NCBI RefSeq assembly: GCF_025567405.1
Contig: NZ_JAOQKJ010000004.1
Coordinates: 228,662 to 292,661 of the forward strand
DNA length: 64,000 nt
Reading direction: 5' to 3'
DNA from: Suilimivivens aceti
Lineage (GTDB): Bacteria; Bacillota; Clostridia; Lachnospirales; Lachnospiraceae
Shown here: piece by piece, positions 33,933 through 43,184 of the stretch
How the letters are laid out: each line of letters opens with the position of its first letter
Position numbering within the stretch: the first letter of the stretch is position 1
Program-made: the position numbers and the translations under genes
Notes under the pieces: generated by a model
The model's database searches: none
Told to the model about the DNA's origin: nothing
What the model saw: only the letters and a program-made list of their open reading frames with translations

Positions 33933-35921
33933 CTACCCTTCCACCGCAGTGCAGTCCTGTCTGTGCTTCTCTTTCACTACCATAACCTCTTTTCCTTCAA
34001 ACGCAAATCCCAGCTTACAGATTCGTTCCCCTGGTATTCCTGCTGCAATCATATCCGCTTCATACTGTTTCTCTTCAATCTGACGCAGTGCATTTGCCGC
34101 CGTCTGTGCAAGATCTTTTTCCTTTCGCTCATCAAATACTTTAAACTCCATGATAAAAGCATTCTCTTCCGGCCGAATCGGATAAAGCGCAATATCATAT
34201 CTGCCTCTGCCGCTTTCACGATTGGAAATGATACGATAGCGGTCTTTCAGGGAAACGATCAGTCCCAGCACCAGGCCATGAAAAAAGTTTTCCGGATTTC
34301 TTTTCGACGAAGTTCCTGTATCAAAATAACTCATGGAGGAATAGGTAATATCAAGAAGAATATCTTCCATTTCCTCTGTATTGTGTGCAAGCAGAGCCCT
34401 GATAAATTCGTTATAATACAGATTTCCATTGTCGAACATTCCAAGGATCTCATTCCGGAACATACTCATGACTTCCTGATTGGTAACGGAAACATCACAT
34501 TCTGTATACTCCTCATATTTTTCTACATTGTCTGCTTTGATATATCCGACCGCCAGCAGCAGTGACCACAGACTGTTTTCATCGCCATCCATATACTGGA
34601 AAGTAATGTTTTCATTTATCTTCTTATGTACCACCTCTCCTGCCATCAGCCGTTCAATCTCAAATTTACTGCGTACTGGGTGCCTGCGGATGATATCCCC
34701 TATGATCTTATTGCTGCTGGTATTGATCCAGTAAGAAATCAGCTTTCCTCTGTCCAGAAAATTGCAGATCGACCAAGGATTGTAGATATCTCTGTGATTT
34801 CCAAAGATAAAGCCGTCATACATGGCCTTTACTTCCTGAAAACAATCCATATTCTGGCATTTTAACGCATCTTCCACTTCCTTCTCCGTAAACCCGAAAC
34901 AGTCACTGTACTCCTCATCCGTTATTGTATACGTTTCAATATTATTCAGATCTGAAAAAAGCGAGTTTCTTGAGATTTTCGTCACCCCGGTAATAATCGC
35001 TCTTTCAAACCATTCATTTTCTTTGAATGTATTATGAAATAATCCTCTGCAGGAAGCGATCATCTCTTCCCAGTATCCGCCAACATACGCTTCCAGCAGG
35101 GGCGTATCATATTCATCCAGCAGAATGACAGGTTTTACCCCATAATGTTTGTATACCAGCCTGCACAATATCGGAATGCTGTTTTCAACAACTGTTTCTT
35201 CTCCCCGAAACAAAGCCTCTCTGATTTCCTTGAACTCATTCCTGTCATCTTCCTCTAACCTTTCACTTGTAAGAAGGTCATCCTGGGAACTGTACATGGC
35301 TTTCAGACTGTTCAACATCCCACGCATGCTGTGAGCATAGTCGATTCCCTTGCAACTTCCAAAGCTCACGGAAATCACCGGAATCTGTCCAAATTTCATC
35401 CTGCACAAGGGATCCTGCCATACTTTGAGATCCTCAAAATATTCCGGATGCTCTGCATAATGCGGATCCAAAAAAGTCCGTACGGTACTGAGCAGCAATG
35501 TTTTCCCGAAACGGCGTGGTCTTGTTATCAGCGATATTTTGGCACTTCTGTGGAGCCATTCGGTTATAAAATAAGTCTTATCTATATAAAATAAATTGTT
35601 TTCCTTAATCTCTGTAAAATACTGATATCCTACACCTACATTTTCTCCCAGATAGGGATTATCTTTTAAGATAGCAGCTAAACTCTCCCTATATGCTGTA
35701 AGTCGCTTCTTTTCCTCCAGCAGACGGCTCCGTTCCTCAAACTCAAGCAGGATCTGTTCCCTCTCTGACATCCTAACGTAGTAACTGACAGACTTCCCCT
35801 CTATGGTACGCTGTATGTACGGCTGCTTTTTTCCATTGATCGTCTTATAGGTAAGCGTTCCTTTGGGCAGCTGTTCCAGCCTCTTATCAATTTCTTCGAT
35901 ACGTCTTCCGGGATTACTCAT
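33933..35921 (-). CDS. AAA-ATPase-like / PD-(D/E)XK nuclease protein
   Basis: The 662-residue protein has three parts. Residues 1-95 are a small domain (LPKGTLTYKTINGKKQPYIQ) also found alone or fused in Clostridia. Residues 100-430 are an AAA-ATPase-like domain: KTYFITEWLHRSAKISLITRPRRFGKT with Walker A RRFGKT, and LLDEYDTPL as Walker B. The C-terminus is a PD-(D/E)XK-like nuclease domain with GRGRYDIALYP and FIMEFKVFD, giving the D...ExK motif. Such proteins are abundant in gut Firmicutes and Bacteroides; the function is unproven and often guessed as mobile-element or defence related. A 20-bp inverted repeat lies upstream. Confidence 0.85.
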   Translation of the reverse strand: MSNPGRRIEEIDKRLEQLPKGTLTYKTINGKKQPYIQRTIEGKSVSYYVRMSEREQILLEFEERSRLLEEKKRLTAYRESLAAILKDNPYLGENVGVGYQYFTEIKENNLFYIDKTYFITEWLHRSAKISLITRPRRFGKTLLLSTVRTFLDPHYAEHPEYFEDLKVWQDPLCRMKFGQIPVISVSFGSCKGIDYAHSMRGMLNSLKAMYSSQDDLLTSERLEEDDRNEFKEIREALFRGEETVVENSIPILCRLVYKHYGVKPVILLDEYDTPLLEAYVGGYWEEMIASCRGLFHNTFKENEWFERAIITGVTKISRNSLFSDLNNIETYTITDEEYSDCFGFTEKEVEDALKCQNMDCFQEVKAMYDGFIFGNHRDIYNPWSICNFLDRGKLISYWINTSSNKIIGDIIRRHPVRSKFEIERLMAGEVVHKKINENITFQYMDGDENSLWSLLLAVGYIKADNVEKYEEYTECDVSVTNQEVMSMFRNEILGMFDNGNLYYNEFIRALLAHNTEEMEDILLDITYSSMSYFDTGTSSKRNPENFFHGLVLGLIVSLKDRYRIISNRESGRGRYDIALYPIRPEENAFIMEFKVFDERKEKDLAQTAANALRQIEEKQYEADMIAAGIPGERICKLGFAFEGKEVMVVKEKHRQDCTAVEG

Positions 35922-35946
35922 CGCAGGCTCCTTTTTCGATGTAAAA

Positions 35947-35993
35947 AATGGTTATGAATGGTTATATTCATCATATAACCATTCATAACCATT
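35947..35993. repeat. Perfect 20-bp inverted repeat built of ATGGTTAT units
   Basis: Arms at 35947-35966 and 35974-35993 are perfect reverse complements around a 7-base loop. Each arm contains two copies of ATGGTTAT (the second as TGGTTATA). On the minus strand the hairpin is followed by ATTTTTTAC, so it can terminate the Tim44-like gene. As direct repeats within palindromes it could also be a regulator site for the AAA gene. Confidence 0.75.
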
Positions 35994-36029
35994 GTAAATA
36001 TATCTTTCTATTTTCCATCCATTTGTATG

Positions 36030-37520
36030 TTACCGGATCAGCCTCATCTCCTCGATCACCCAGTAATCCTCTTCCATATGGTACTCTGTTCCACAATACG
36101 GACAGTTCCGCTGACGCACTGCATCAAAGCTGGCTCCGCAGCTGTGACAGTTAACCGAAGTAACTGAAAAACCCGGCACCTCCCTGTGCGCGACATTCCT
36201 GCAGATTGTTACATCGATCAGGTCACCTGTCTTTTTGATTTTTCCCTGTTCTTCGCTGTAATTGATCCACCAGGTACGGATAGTCAGATGCAGATCATCT
36301 CCCTGTTTTTTCACATTCTTAAGACACATACCATTCGTATAGGTCATCTCCAGAATATTTTGAAAACGTGCATCCCGCTCCTTTCCCCGGTACGCTGTCA
36401 GGTTCTGCGGTTCTTTCGCAAACACCGCCATACGGATCAGTGCTACCAGCTGTCCTTCAAATTTATCATAAGAGAAATTCGGATCATACGCCGTCATCAT
36501 TCTCTTAATTTTGCTCTTGGATGAAAGAAAAGGAATCAATGGCAGATGCTTCATTCCATCTCTCTGAAACAGAGATGTCAGCATAAGAACCGCCGATGCC
36601 ATCCATCCAAAGATTCCTCCTCCAATCAGTGCTGCCAGGTAAGCTGTAAACAGCGCTGCAGGCAGATTTCCATTGCTGGAAATCAGGGAACCCGGAATAC
36701 AGATCAGCAGCACAATCCCCATAGACGCACCGATCACGATACGCTGCTGGGTAATATTTTTCGAAATAGAATCACTTCTGATAAAGTATGTATTAATCAC
36801 TCTCGGGAAGAGATCCTTTACCCGGAACTGAGTCTTACAATATGGGCACCCACTGCCAAGCTGCTCTACCGAACTGACACAGCCACAATTCGGACAGGTT
36901 ACCATCAGATGTGCTGTTTCCTGTTCATTTGGGGAATGCGCTATTATCTCATACATCACCTGCTCTACATTTCGCTGGTACAGCACTTCCGCCCCTCTTA
37001 TAAACCGCAGCTCTCTGCTGATATTTTCATAAGACATATCTGTCGTATACCATGCAGATTTTCTAGACACGGTCGCTGTTCCAAAGCTTTTTCCTCTGGC
37101 CGGATAAATCCGGTTACGCATATGGATCCTCTTTTCATCTAGACGCTCTTTCTGCAGCTTCAGATAATACAGGGTATCCCCGTCACAGCTTACCGGTTCC
37201 TCTTCCTTTTCGTACCAGTGGTTCAGCTGAAGTGCCATCCGGTCAAAAATCCCACGCCCCTTATCCCACGCTGGGACATATTCCCGGAAGTCCTTTACTT
37301 CCTTATAAAAACGTTTCAGGAAAGGAATCCCCAGTATACATAAGACCACCCCTGTGCCAAGCAGGAGCTGTCTGATCAGAAACGACCAGTCTGTTGTCGC
37401 ACAGGATGCTAACAATGAACCTGTCATCAGCAGAGATGCTCCCTTTATCAGATTCGCAGTATCTGCCTGCCTGACTTCCTCCTTACGGCTCTTCATTGTC
37501 AAATCTCCTAAAAGTGACAT
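36030..37520 (-). CDS. Membrane protein with two zinc ribbons and a Tim44-like domain
   Basis: The 496-residue protein starts at the ATG (37520) with GGAAAGGGG upstream. It has two transmembrane helices near residue 35-70 (ASLLMTGSLLAS, LLLGTGVVLCILGIPFL) and a first zinc ribbon (CPNCGCVSSVEQLGSGCPYC). A second helix pair follows (IVIGASMGIVLLICIPGSL), then a Tim44-like region (DKFEGQLVALIRMAVFAKE), and the protein ends in a second zinc ribbon (CHSCGASFDAVRQRNCPYC). It resembles Clostridia Tim44-domain proteins of unknown role. No partner is evident among its neighbours. Confidence 0.75.
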   Translation of the reverse strand: MSLLGDLTMKSRKEEVRQADTANLIKGASLLMTGSLLASCATTDWSFLIRQLLLGTGVVLCILGIPFLKRFYKEVKDFREYVPAWDKGRGIFDRMALQLNHWYEKEEEPVSCDGDTLYYLKLQKERLDEKRIHMRNRIYPARGKSFGTATVSRKSAWYTTDMSYENISRELRFIRGAEVLYQRNVEQVMYEIIAHSPNEQETAHLMVTCPNCGCVSSVEQLGSGCPYCKTQFRVKDLFPRVINTYFIRSDSISKNITQQRIVIGASMGIVLLICIPGSLISSNGNLPAALFTAYLAALIGGGIFGWMASAVLMLTSLFQRDGMKHLPLIPFLSSKSKIKRMMTAYDPNFSYDKFEGQLVALIRMAVFAKEPQNLTAYRGKERDARFQNILEMTYTNGMCLKNVKKQGDDLHLTIRTWWINYSEEQGKIKKTGDLIDVTICRNVAHREVPGFSVTSVNCHSCGASFDAVRQRNCPYCGTEYHMEEDYWVIEEMRLIR

Positions 37521-37604
37521 ATATCCCCTTTCCAATAGTCAATTCACCTTTTCCCTGAATCCGGGTTTTCCGCATCTGAATCTATGATATTTTCAAAAAG
37601 AATA

Positions 37605-39272
37605 CTATGACTTCTTAAAATACTTCATCTGTTCTTCCAAAGCAGCAGATACCTTTTTAATCATTCCGGTATCTTCCGAAATTCTGTCAATAGATTCCGC
37701 TATACTTGACACATTCGCCGTTACTTCCTCATTGCTTGCAGCATTTTCTTCACTGATCGCACTGAGTTCAGTTATATTATTTATAATAGTCTGCTTCAAT
37801 TCCTCCAGGTTCTTTGTTTTTTCTGCAATAGTTCCCGCAGTAGCGACATTAGCCTCAATAATCTGGCTCAGGGTATCAAAACCGGTCTTAGCACTTCCGA
37901 TATCTGCCTGCTCCTTTTCTGCCAGCGTACGCATCCGTTCTGTCAGCTCTACAGATTTATTGGATTTCTCGAGAATGTCATCCACAATATTTTTAATTGC
38001 AGCCGCACCCTGGCTGCTCTGGTCTGCGAGCTGTTTGATCTCTGTAGCAACCACAGCGAAGCCTCTGCCTGCCTGCCCAGCTCTTGCAGCTTCAATGGAC
38101 GCATTCAATGACAACAGATTCGTCTGTGAGGTAATATCGGAAATCAGTTCCACTGCTTTACTAATGGACGCAATAGCCTCATTTGTCGCCTTTACCTGTA
38201 CTATCATCTCTTCAATAATAGCCGAAGATGTATGAGAGCTTGTCAGTACCAGATTCATGGATTCTGAAGCATTACGGTTTGCGTGATCCATTTTATCGGA
38301 GTTCTCATTCAATGTCACCGTCTCGGAATGGATTGCAGTCACATTGTTCCCCATTTCCATCATACTGGTATTAACAGACTGTACATTTTCTGCGAGTGAT
38401 ACAGCTGTTTTAGACAGCTCATCAATGGCCTGTCTGATCTGGTTTGCTCCCTTACTGCTTGCAGACGCCAGCACATTTAACGATTCCATATTGTTGTCCA
38501 GCTGCATTGCGTGCCCATCCACCTCTGTGACAATACTGTTCAATTTATCCTTTAGAGCTGCAGATGCCCGGATCAGAGTCGTCACTTCACGAATTACAGA
38601 TTTTACTTCCAGATTGCCGGACAGATCTCCATTTGCTACACAGTCAATATATTCTGCTGTCGCCAATAATGGTTTCCGTATCTTGAACGACAGATAAACC
38701 AATATTGCAGTAAAAAGAACGATCATACATCCAGCGAGCAGAACCAGGCTTCTCAACATACCGGATATTGCATTTCGGACTGCGCTTTCCCGTTCTCCGG
38801 AGAAAGCCATTCCCAAAATCTCCCCATCGTCTGACCGAACCGGCATATAATAGACATAATACCTTTCTCCGTTAATTTTCATCCCGTATGCCGCATAATC
38901 ATTACCGGTTTTAACGGTTTCCCATACCTTAGGATCTGCCTTGGTTCCTTCAATCCTTTTTCCATCTTCGTCCACAATGGAAGTAATAAACCTCTCATCT
39001 CCCATGAACAGTGTCTGTTCAATGTGCTCCTCCTGCAGGGAGTCTATGAACTGATAGCTTATGTCATCCTTTTCCAAAATATCCTCACGGATATCCCATG
39101 TAAAATACTGTTCCACCGATGTGGAACAAGCCTTCAGCCGCAGATAGGTACTGTCAATCAACTCATTTTTCATTTTAGCTGATGCATACACTGTCAGGGC
39201 AACAATCGCTGCAATCATCGGAATACAGCCGATCATAAGGATTACCTGCAAATACCCCATTTTCTTTTTCAT
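37605..39272 (-). CDS. Methyl-accepting chemotaxis protein
   Basis: The 555-residue protein (ATG at 39272 with GGGAGG upstream) is a transmembrane chemoreceptor. An N-terminal helix is followed by an extracellular sensor of the single-cache type (WDIREDILEKDDISYQF, WETVKTGNDYAAYGM), a second helix (SLVLLAGCMIVLFTAILVYL) and a HAMP domain. The long coiled-coil signalling domain has the tip SLNASIEAARAGQAGRGFAVVA, the motif contacting CheA/CheW. No chemotaxis or flagellar gene is nearby, so its partners are elsewhere or it is an orphan sensor. Confidence 0.93.
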   Translation of the reverse strand: MKKKMGYLQVILMIGCIPMIAAIVALTVYASAKMKNELIDSTYLRLKACSTSVEQYFTWDIREDILEKDDISYQFIDSLQEEHIEQTLFMGDERFITSIVDEDGKRIEGTKADPKVWETVKTGNDYAAYGMKINGERYYVYYMPVRSDDGEILGMAFSGERESAVRNAISGMLRSLVLLAGCMIVLFTAILVYLSFKIRKPLLATAEYIDCVANGDLSGNLEVKSVIREVTTLIRASAALKDKLNSIVTEVDGHAMQLDNNMESLNVLASASSKGANQIRQAIDELSKTAVSLAENVQSVNTSMMEMGNNVTAIHSETVTLNENSDKMDHANRNASESMNLVLTSSHTSSAIIEEMIVQVKATNEAIASISKAVELISDITSQTNLLSLNASIEAARAGQAGRGFAVVATEIKQLADQSSQGAAAIKNIVDDILEKSNKSVELTERMRTLAEKEQADIGSAKTGFDTLSQIIEANVATAGTIAEKTKNLEELKQTIINNITELSAISEENAASNEEVTANVSSIAESIDRISEDTGMIKKVSAALEEQMKYFKKS

Positions 39273-39410
39273 TTTAATACCTCCCATATCATTTTCATTG
39301 CTCCAAAAGATATTAAAATTATATCATTGCCACGATGAAAAATCCATACAGGTGGTCAGTCACTTCAGGGTTATTTCATGAAGGCTTTCATGAATTATTC
39401 ACAGACAAAT

Positions 39411-39950
39411 CTAACGGATCTTCTCAGCATCCCACTCCATTACGGATCCGGTCGCTGCATCAATCGTGAATTCATATTCCGTTCCACCGTAGATGATCTT
39501 TCCTTCATATTCCGGACGTCCGTCATCGTAATCAAGCTTCCATTCGTAGATATCTTTGTCCGTTGCACCACTTACACGGTCAAGAGCTGTTTTCTTTGCA
39601 TCTGCCTCACTGACCGTAACGTTATTGCTATTTGCTCCCACCGTTTTTTCTTCATATGCAGAGCTTATGATCTCTCCGGTGTCTGCCGCAATCTCATAAT
39701 CATATTTTGCACCACCTGCATACCATTCAATATCATATACCTGCCGTCCGTCTTCATAGTCAAGCTTTGACTTGGTGATCGTTGCATCCGCCGCTTCCTG
39801 TGCCTCCTCCATAGGGATCATCTGTGTCTGCTCCTTCGTCTGCTCCTGGCTGCTTGGCTGCGGAATGCTGGCTGCCGCATTATCTCTGCATCCGGTCAGG
39901 GTCACTGCAAGTGCAAATGCCGCTCCGGTAAAAATCCATTTCTTTCTCAT
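39411..39950 (-). CDS. PepSY-domain lipoprotein
   Basis: The 179-residue protein has a lipoprotein signal (MRKKWIFTGAAFALAVTLTGC) and two PepSY repeats at about residues 45-110 and 110-175. Each has the pattern EYEI(A/D)AxTGxI with YDIEWYAGG or YEGKIIYGG. PepSY lipoproteins in Gram-positive bacteria are thought to inhibit or modulate cell-surface proteases. It is preceded by AGGAGG and by a possible promoter. No protease gene is adjacent. Confidence 0.88.
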   Translation of the reverse strand: MRKKWIFTGAAFALAVTLTGCRDNAAASIPQPSSQEQTKEQTQMIPMEEAQEAADATITKSKLDYEDGRQVYDIEWYAGGAKYDYEIAADTGEIISSAYEEKTVGANSNNVTVSEADAKKTALDRVSGATDKDIYEWKLDYDDGRPEYEGKIIYGGTEYEFTIDAATGSVMEWDAEKIR

Positions 39951-39987
39951 ACTCTTTCTTATCCTCCTATCAGATTGGAATGCGTAA

Positions 39988-40016
39988 AGTGTAGCCGATA
40001 TCCTGCCAGATTACAA
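39988..40016 (-). promoter_or_regulatory. Possible promoter of the PepSY lipoprotein gene
   Basis: TTGTAA (40011-40016) and TACACT (39988-39993) are separated by 17 bp on the minus strand, 38 bp from the ATG. The match is moderate. The rest of the gap 39951-40268 holds the hairpin repeat at 40121-40200 and no gene I can support. Confidence 0.4.
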
Positions 40017-40120
40017 GTGAAATTTTTGTGTGCAGGGGAAATTTGTAAAAGTTTGACAAATATAGTAACACTTGCAATACCGTAAATTGCGCCGCCCATG
40101 CCTCTTTTTACGGATTCCCT

Positions 40121-40200
40121 GATTGTCTCCATTTTGTATAACAAAAGGCAGCCCACTATGGACTACCCTGATAAAAATAAAAAGCAGCAAATCATTTGCT
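40121..40200. repeat. 80-bp repeat, copy A, with a hairpin
   Basis: This 80-bp segment matches 42638-42717 at about 80 percent by eye, in the same orientation. It contains CAGCCCACTATGGAC, which can fold with its partner arm into a short stem, and an A/T-rich tail with AAATCATTTGCT. Copy B lies in the decayed mobile element; the nitrilase gene and the broken YodL gene lie between the copies. Confidence 0.65.
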
Positions 40201-40268
40201 ATGTGTAGTGATATTCTTTCAATGTCACCTGTAATTGACAAACTTGAAGTTGATGAGCCAACCGACTA

Positions 40269-41189
40269 TTATTTTTCGTTGACTTTAAGTTCAAGGATAT
40301 CCGGACGTGCATAATGTCCAATCGCATCATGCTCCATCTTACAGGCGGCAGGCAGGCTCATATCGAGCTCTGCATAGATGATGGTTTCTTCATCCCAAAC
40401 CGGCTTTGTCAAATAATGACCATACGGATCAATGATGCAGCTTCCGCCTCTGCACACAAATTCCGGAAGTTCCGATACGATATTGTGCTCACACAAGTCA
40501 GAAGGATACGAACTGCGTCTGATAATCATATCAGCATTTACAAAGAAACATTTCCCCTCGATTGCAATGTGCTGAATAGTGGCTTGCCATTCTGGATTGT
40601 CATTGGTATTTGGCGAAATATAAATGGTGATTCCCTTTTGATAGAGCGCTACCCGAGCAAGCGGCATATAGCTTTCCCAACAGATCATGCTGCCGATTGG
40701 TCCCCACGGTGTTTCAGTAACAGGGAAATAATCCTTATTCGCATCTCCCCACACAACACGCTCAGAGCCTGTGGGCTTCAACTTTCTGTGTACCTTATAT
40801 GACCCGTTCGGTTCAAAAATGACATTGCTGTTGTAGAGCGTTCCACTAACAGCATCTCGCTCGGAAAATCCAAGGCTGATGTATGCCTCCGCTTTTTTGG
40901 CTGCCTCTGCGAGTTGTTGGAACTCCGAATCTCCGGCGACAACAGAGGCATCGTAGTATCGTTTCCAGTCTTTTCGTCCCTCATCGCTTCGTTTTCCCAT
41001 GCTAAAACCGAAATTCATTCCAACAGGATATCCCGGAATAAACAGTTCCGGGAAAACAATTAAATCCGGTTTTTGGCTTGCTGCTTCACAAATATATTGA
41101 AGTGCCTTTTTAAGTGATGCGCTTTTGCTGAACATAACAGGCTCTGCCTGTACTAATGCGATTTTACAAGTGGTTTTGATATCCTTCAT
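40269..41189 (-). CDS. Nitrilase-family carbon-nitrogen hydrolase
   Basis: The 306-residue protein has the nitrilase-superfamily catalytic triad in order: Glu in VFPELFIPGYP near residue 47, Lys in HRKLKPT near residue 133, and Cys in MICWESYMPLA near residue 167. The YPVGMNFGF and RKLKPT-SER segments fit true nitrilases (branch 1, aliphatic or aromatic nitriles to acids) more than amidases. Catalysis is cytosolic. AAGGAGTG precedes the ATG. It lies between repeat copies A and B at the left edge of the decayed element and may be element cargo. Confidence 0.88.
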   Translation of the reverse strand: MKDIKTTCKIALVQAEPVMFSKSASLKKALQYICEAASQKPDLIVFPELFIPGYPVGMNFGFSMGKRSDEGRKDWKRYYDASVVAGDSEFQQLAEAAKKAEAYISLGFSERDAVSGTLYNSNVIFEPNGSYKVHRKLKPTGSERVVWGDANKDYFPVTETPWGPIGSMICWESYMPLARVALYQKGITIYISPNTNDNPEWQATIQHIAIEGKCFFVNADMIIRRSSYPSDLCEHNIVSELPEFVCRGGSCIIDPYGHYLTKPVWDEETIIYAELDMSLPAACKMEHDAIGHYARPDILELKVNEK

Positions 41190-41278
41190 AACGACAATTT
41201 CACTCCTTTACAAATTCCGATTTGCATAACAGCAGTCTAACACATGCTGATAAAAAATACTACAACCAAACTAATTGT

Positions 41279-42636
41279 CTACATCTCCCTGCTATTCTTT
41301 TTAACTTTATTCTGACCCTGCGGATCTCTTCCTTGCTTTTCCGAAACTTCACATTGCTTTGTGCAAAGACGCTCTTTCAACGATGTGCGTCCCTGCTGCA
41401 GCTTCTGCTTATCTTCTTTACGATTAAATTTTTCCACACCATTGTTAAGCACATTGTCAATCATGTTATAATTCTGCTCTTCCATTTCCTCGATCTTAGC
41501 AAGCGGCTTGTACTCTGCCAGTTTTGCAAGCAGCTCTTTGGCTCTCTGCTCACTGTTCTCATCGGTGCCTTCTTCTATGGAAGTCTACAAAAAATTCTGC
41601 AAATGTCCGATATTTCCATTGCGTATATCTTCTGCGATCCTTTGCACCTGCGCTTCCTGATCCGATACCGTATCCCTATACTCATAAGGATCCATGTCAT
41701 AAGATAATCGGTCAAGTTCTCCCGCAAGTGCCTGTATTTTCTGCTCTTTCGTTTCCCGGTCATTGACCTCTTTCTCTGGGAATGCTTCTACCAGCTTTTT
41801 AATAGCGTCCTGCACGCTCGGATGATCTCTCACATCCGGCATATAGTTGAGAAAATCTACATCAATCGTCTTTCCGATAAGAAGATCCACCTGGTCATCC
41901 TCCAGGCAGTCGGTTCCCTCTACATGAAGATTCACTCCGATTGCCGGAACTCCATTTAACCGTGCCGGATCCAGTTTCCGGTAAATCCGGATAGCATCTT
42001 CAATGGTTGGAATATCCTCATAATATGCTCCGATGTCATGAAATTCTCCACATTCTGCCACAGTAAATGTGACCGTAAGATCTTCTGCTTTTTCTTCCAG
42101 TTCATGCAGAAATTGTGGCAGACCGGTAAATCCGAACGTATCCACAAAATGTGCGCTGTTTTCTCTGTTTTCATGCAGTACCACAATGTCACTGACAGAA
42201 AGAGAATGTGCCTTGTAGTCTGCCGGGTTATCAATATTGAACTTCGTATAGATGGCTTCCAGTGTTTCCCCTGCGTCCTTCCCCGGAATTCAGACAATTC
42301 CCCCATATACACCTGTTCATAATTCTCCGGCACTATGGTATCAAAATTATACTTGGTGATCCCCATACGTTTCAGACTTTCCGTTCCTTCAAAGCGGAAC
42401 TTATCCAGTTCAGGATTCTTCTTTAACTGGTAAATGCCATATTTATCCATACTTCCATGGAGTAACTGTGCAGCCTTTCGTGCATCAGAAGCTTCTTGCT
42501 GTTCCTGTGATTTATTGATTTTTGTCTCCGAATCCTGCAATGCATCAATCTCTTTCTGCGCATCCATCATAGTAAGCTCCACATCCTTGTCTGTAAGTTC
42601 CTGTACTTTTTGTTTTTCTGTCTGATTATCTGTCAT
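41279..42636 (-). pseudogene. Broken YodL/DUF4316-type gene of a conjugative element
   Basis: The frame starts at 42636 (MTDNQTEKQKVQELTD, GGAGG upstream) and contains a YodL-like segment (LDKFRFEGTESLKRMGITKYN). Near 42285-42295 the reading shifts one frame in a C/G-rich run; the other frame continues DAGETLEAIYTKFNIDNP and runs to a TAG at 41585-41587 after GNIGHLQNFL. Beyond the TAG the same frame continues TSIEEGTDENSEQRAKELL through EEQNYNMIDNVLNNGVEKF to a stop at 41279. The gene therefore carries one frameshift and one nonsense codon. Intact homologues (YodL, DUF4316) sit next to relaxase genes in Firmicute conjugative transposons. Confidence 0.85.
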
Positions 42637-42637
42637 A

Positions 42638-42717
42638 GATTACCTCCATTTTTGCATGATAAAAGACAGCCCACAATGGACTGCCTTGATAAAAGAAAAA
42701 GCAACAAATCATTTACT
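42638..42717. repeat. 80-bp repeat, copy B, with a hairpin
   Basis: This copy matches 40121-40200. It lies immediately upstream of the YodL-type gene start, and GACAGCCCACAATGGACTGCC forms a hairpin with two mismatches. In this place it resembles an intergenic terminator or leader hairpin of the conjugative element. Confidence 0.65.
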
Positions 42718-42753
42718 GATCTACTGCCTGATTCTTTGGTATTTACTTGTTAC

Positions 42754-43119
42754 TTATACCAATACCGATTTATTTTCTTTAATAATTTTTTCAATCTCTG
42801 CAATGCTTTTTTTCGTTGCAAGCGAAATTTGCTCTAAAGAAAACTTATTTTCATACATATTTATAATGATCTCAATCTTTGTATCATCTACAATTCCCTG
42901 ACTCAGATTACACATAACGCTCACATCCTCTCTAAATTCACTGCTGATTGGGATATTATACTCATGTTCTATGATATCCAGTTTTCCCTGCTCTTTCAAT
43001 TCGCTTGAGAGAAGTGCACCAATCAAACGATGCATTTCATATTTTTCCTTATATTCTGGAATATCATTCGTAATTCCAACTAAACGATATTCAACAGATT
43101 CAAATGCGGAATACCTGTT
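42754..43119 (-). pseudogene. C-terminal fragment of an Rpn/PD-(D/E)XK recombination-promoting nuclease
   Basis: About 120 codons stay open, with YRLVGITNDIPEYKEKYEMH, KLDIIEHEYNIPIS and EDVSVMCNLSQGIVDD, then MYENKFSLEQISLATKKSIAE. This is the conserved tail of Rpn-family (transposase_31-like) nucleases of Clostridia. An in-frame TAA precedes it at 43120-43122, and the N-terminal nuclease domain is missing. A shorter start at 43035 is possible but would give only the tail. Confidence 0.75.
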
Positions 43120-43184
43120 TTATGTCATCATAATTCGTGTTTACAAAATCTCTCTTTTTTTGAAGAGACAAGCACCTTACACTA

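Noticed and set aside
39959..40241. Short frames over repeat copy A (65 and 76 codons)
   Set aside because: Both run through the hairpin repeat, lack a ribosome site and do not correspond between the two repeat copies.
42754..43035. Considered as a complete small gene
   Set aside because: Protein-like sequence continues upstream in frame to 43119 and matches the tail of a larger nuclease, so it is a fragment.
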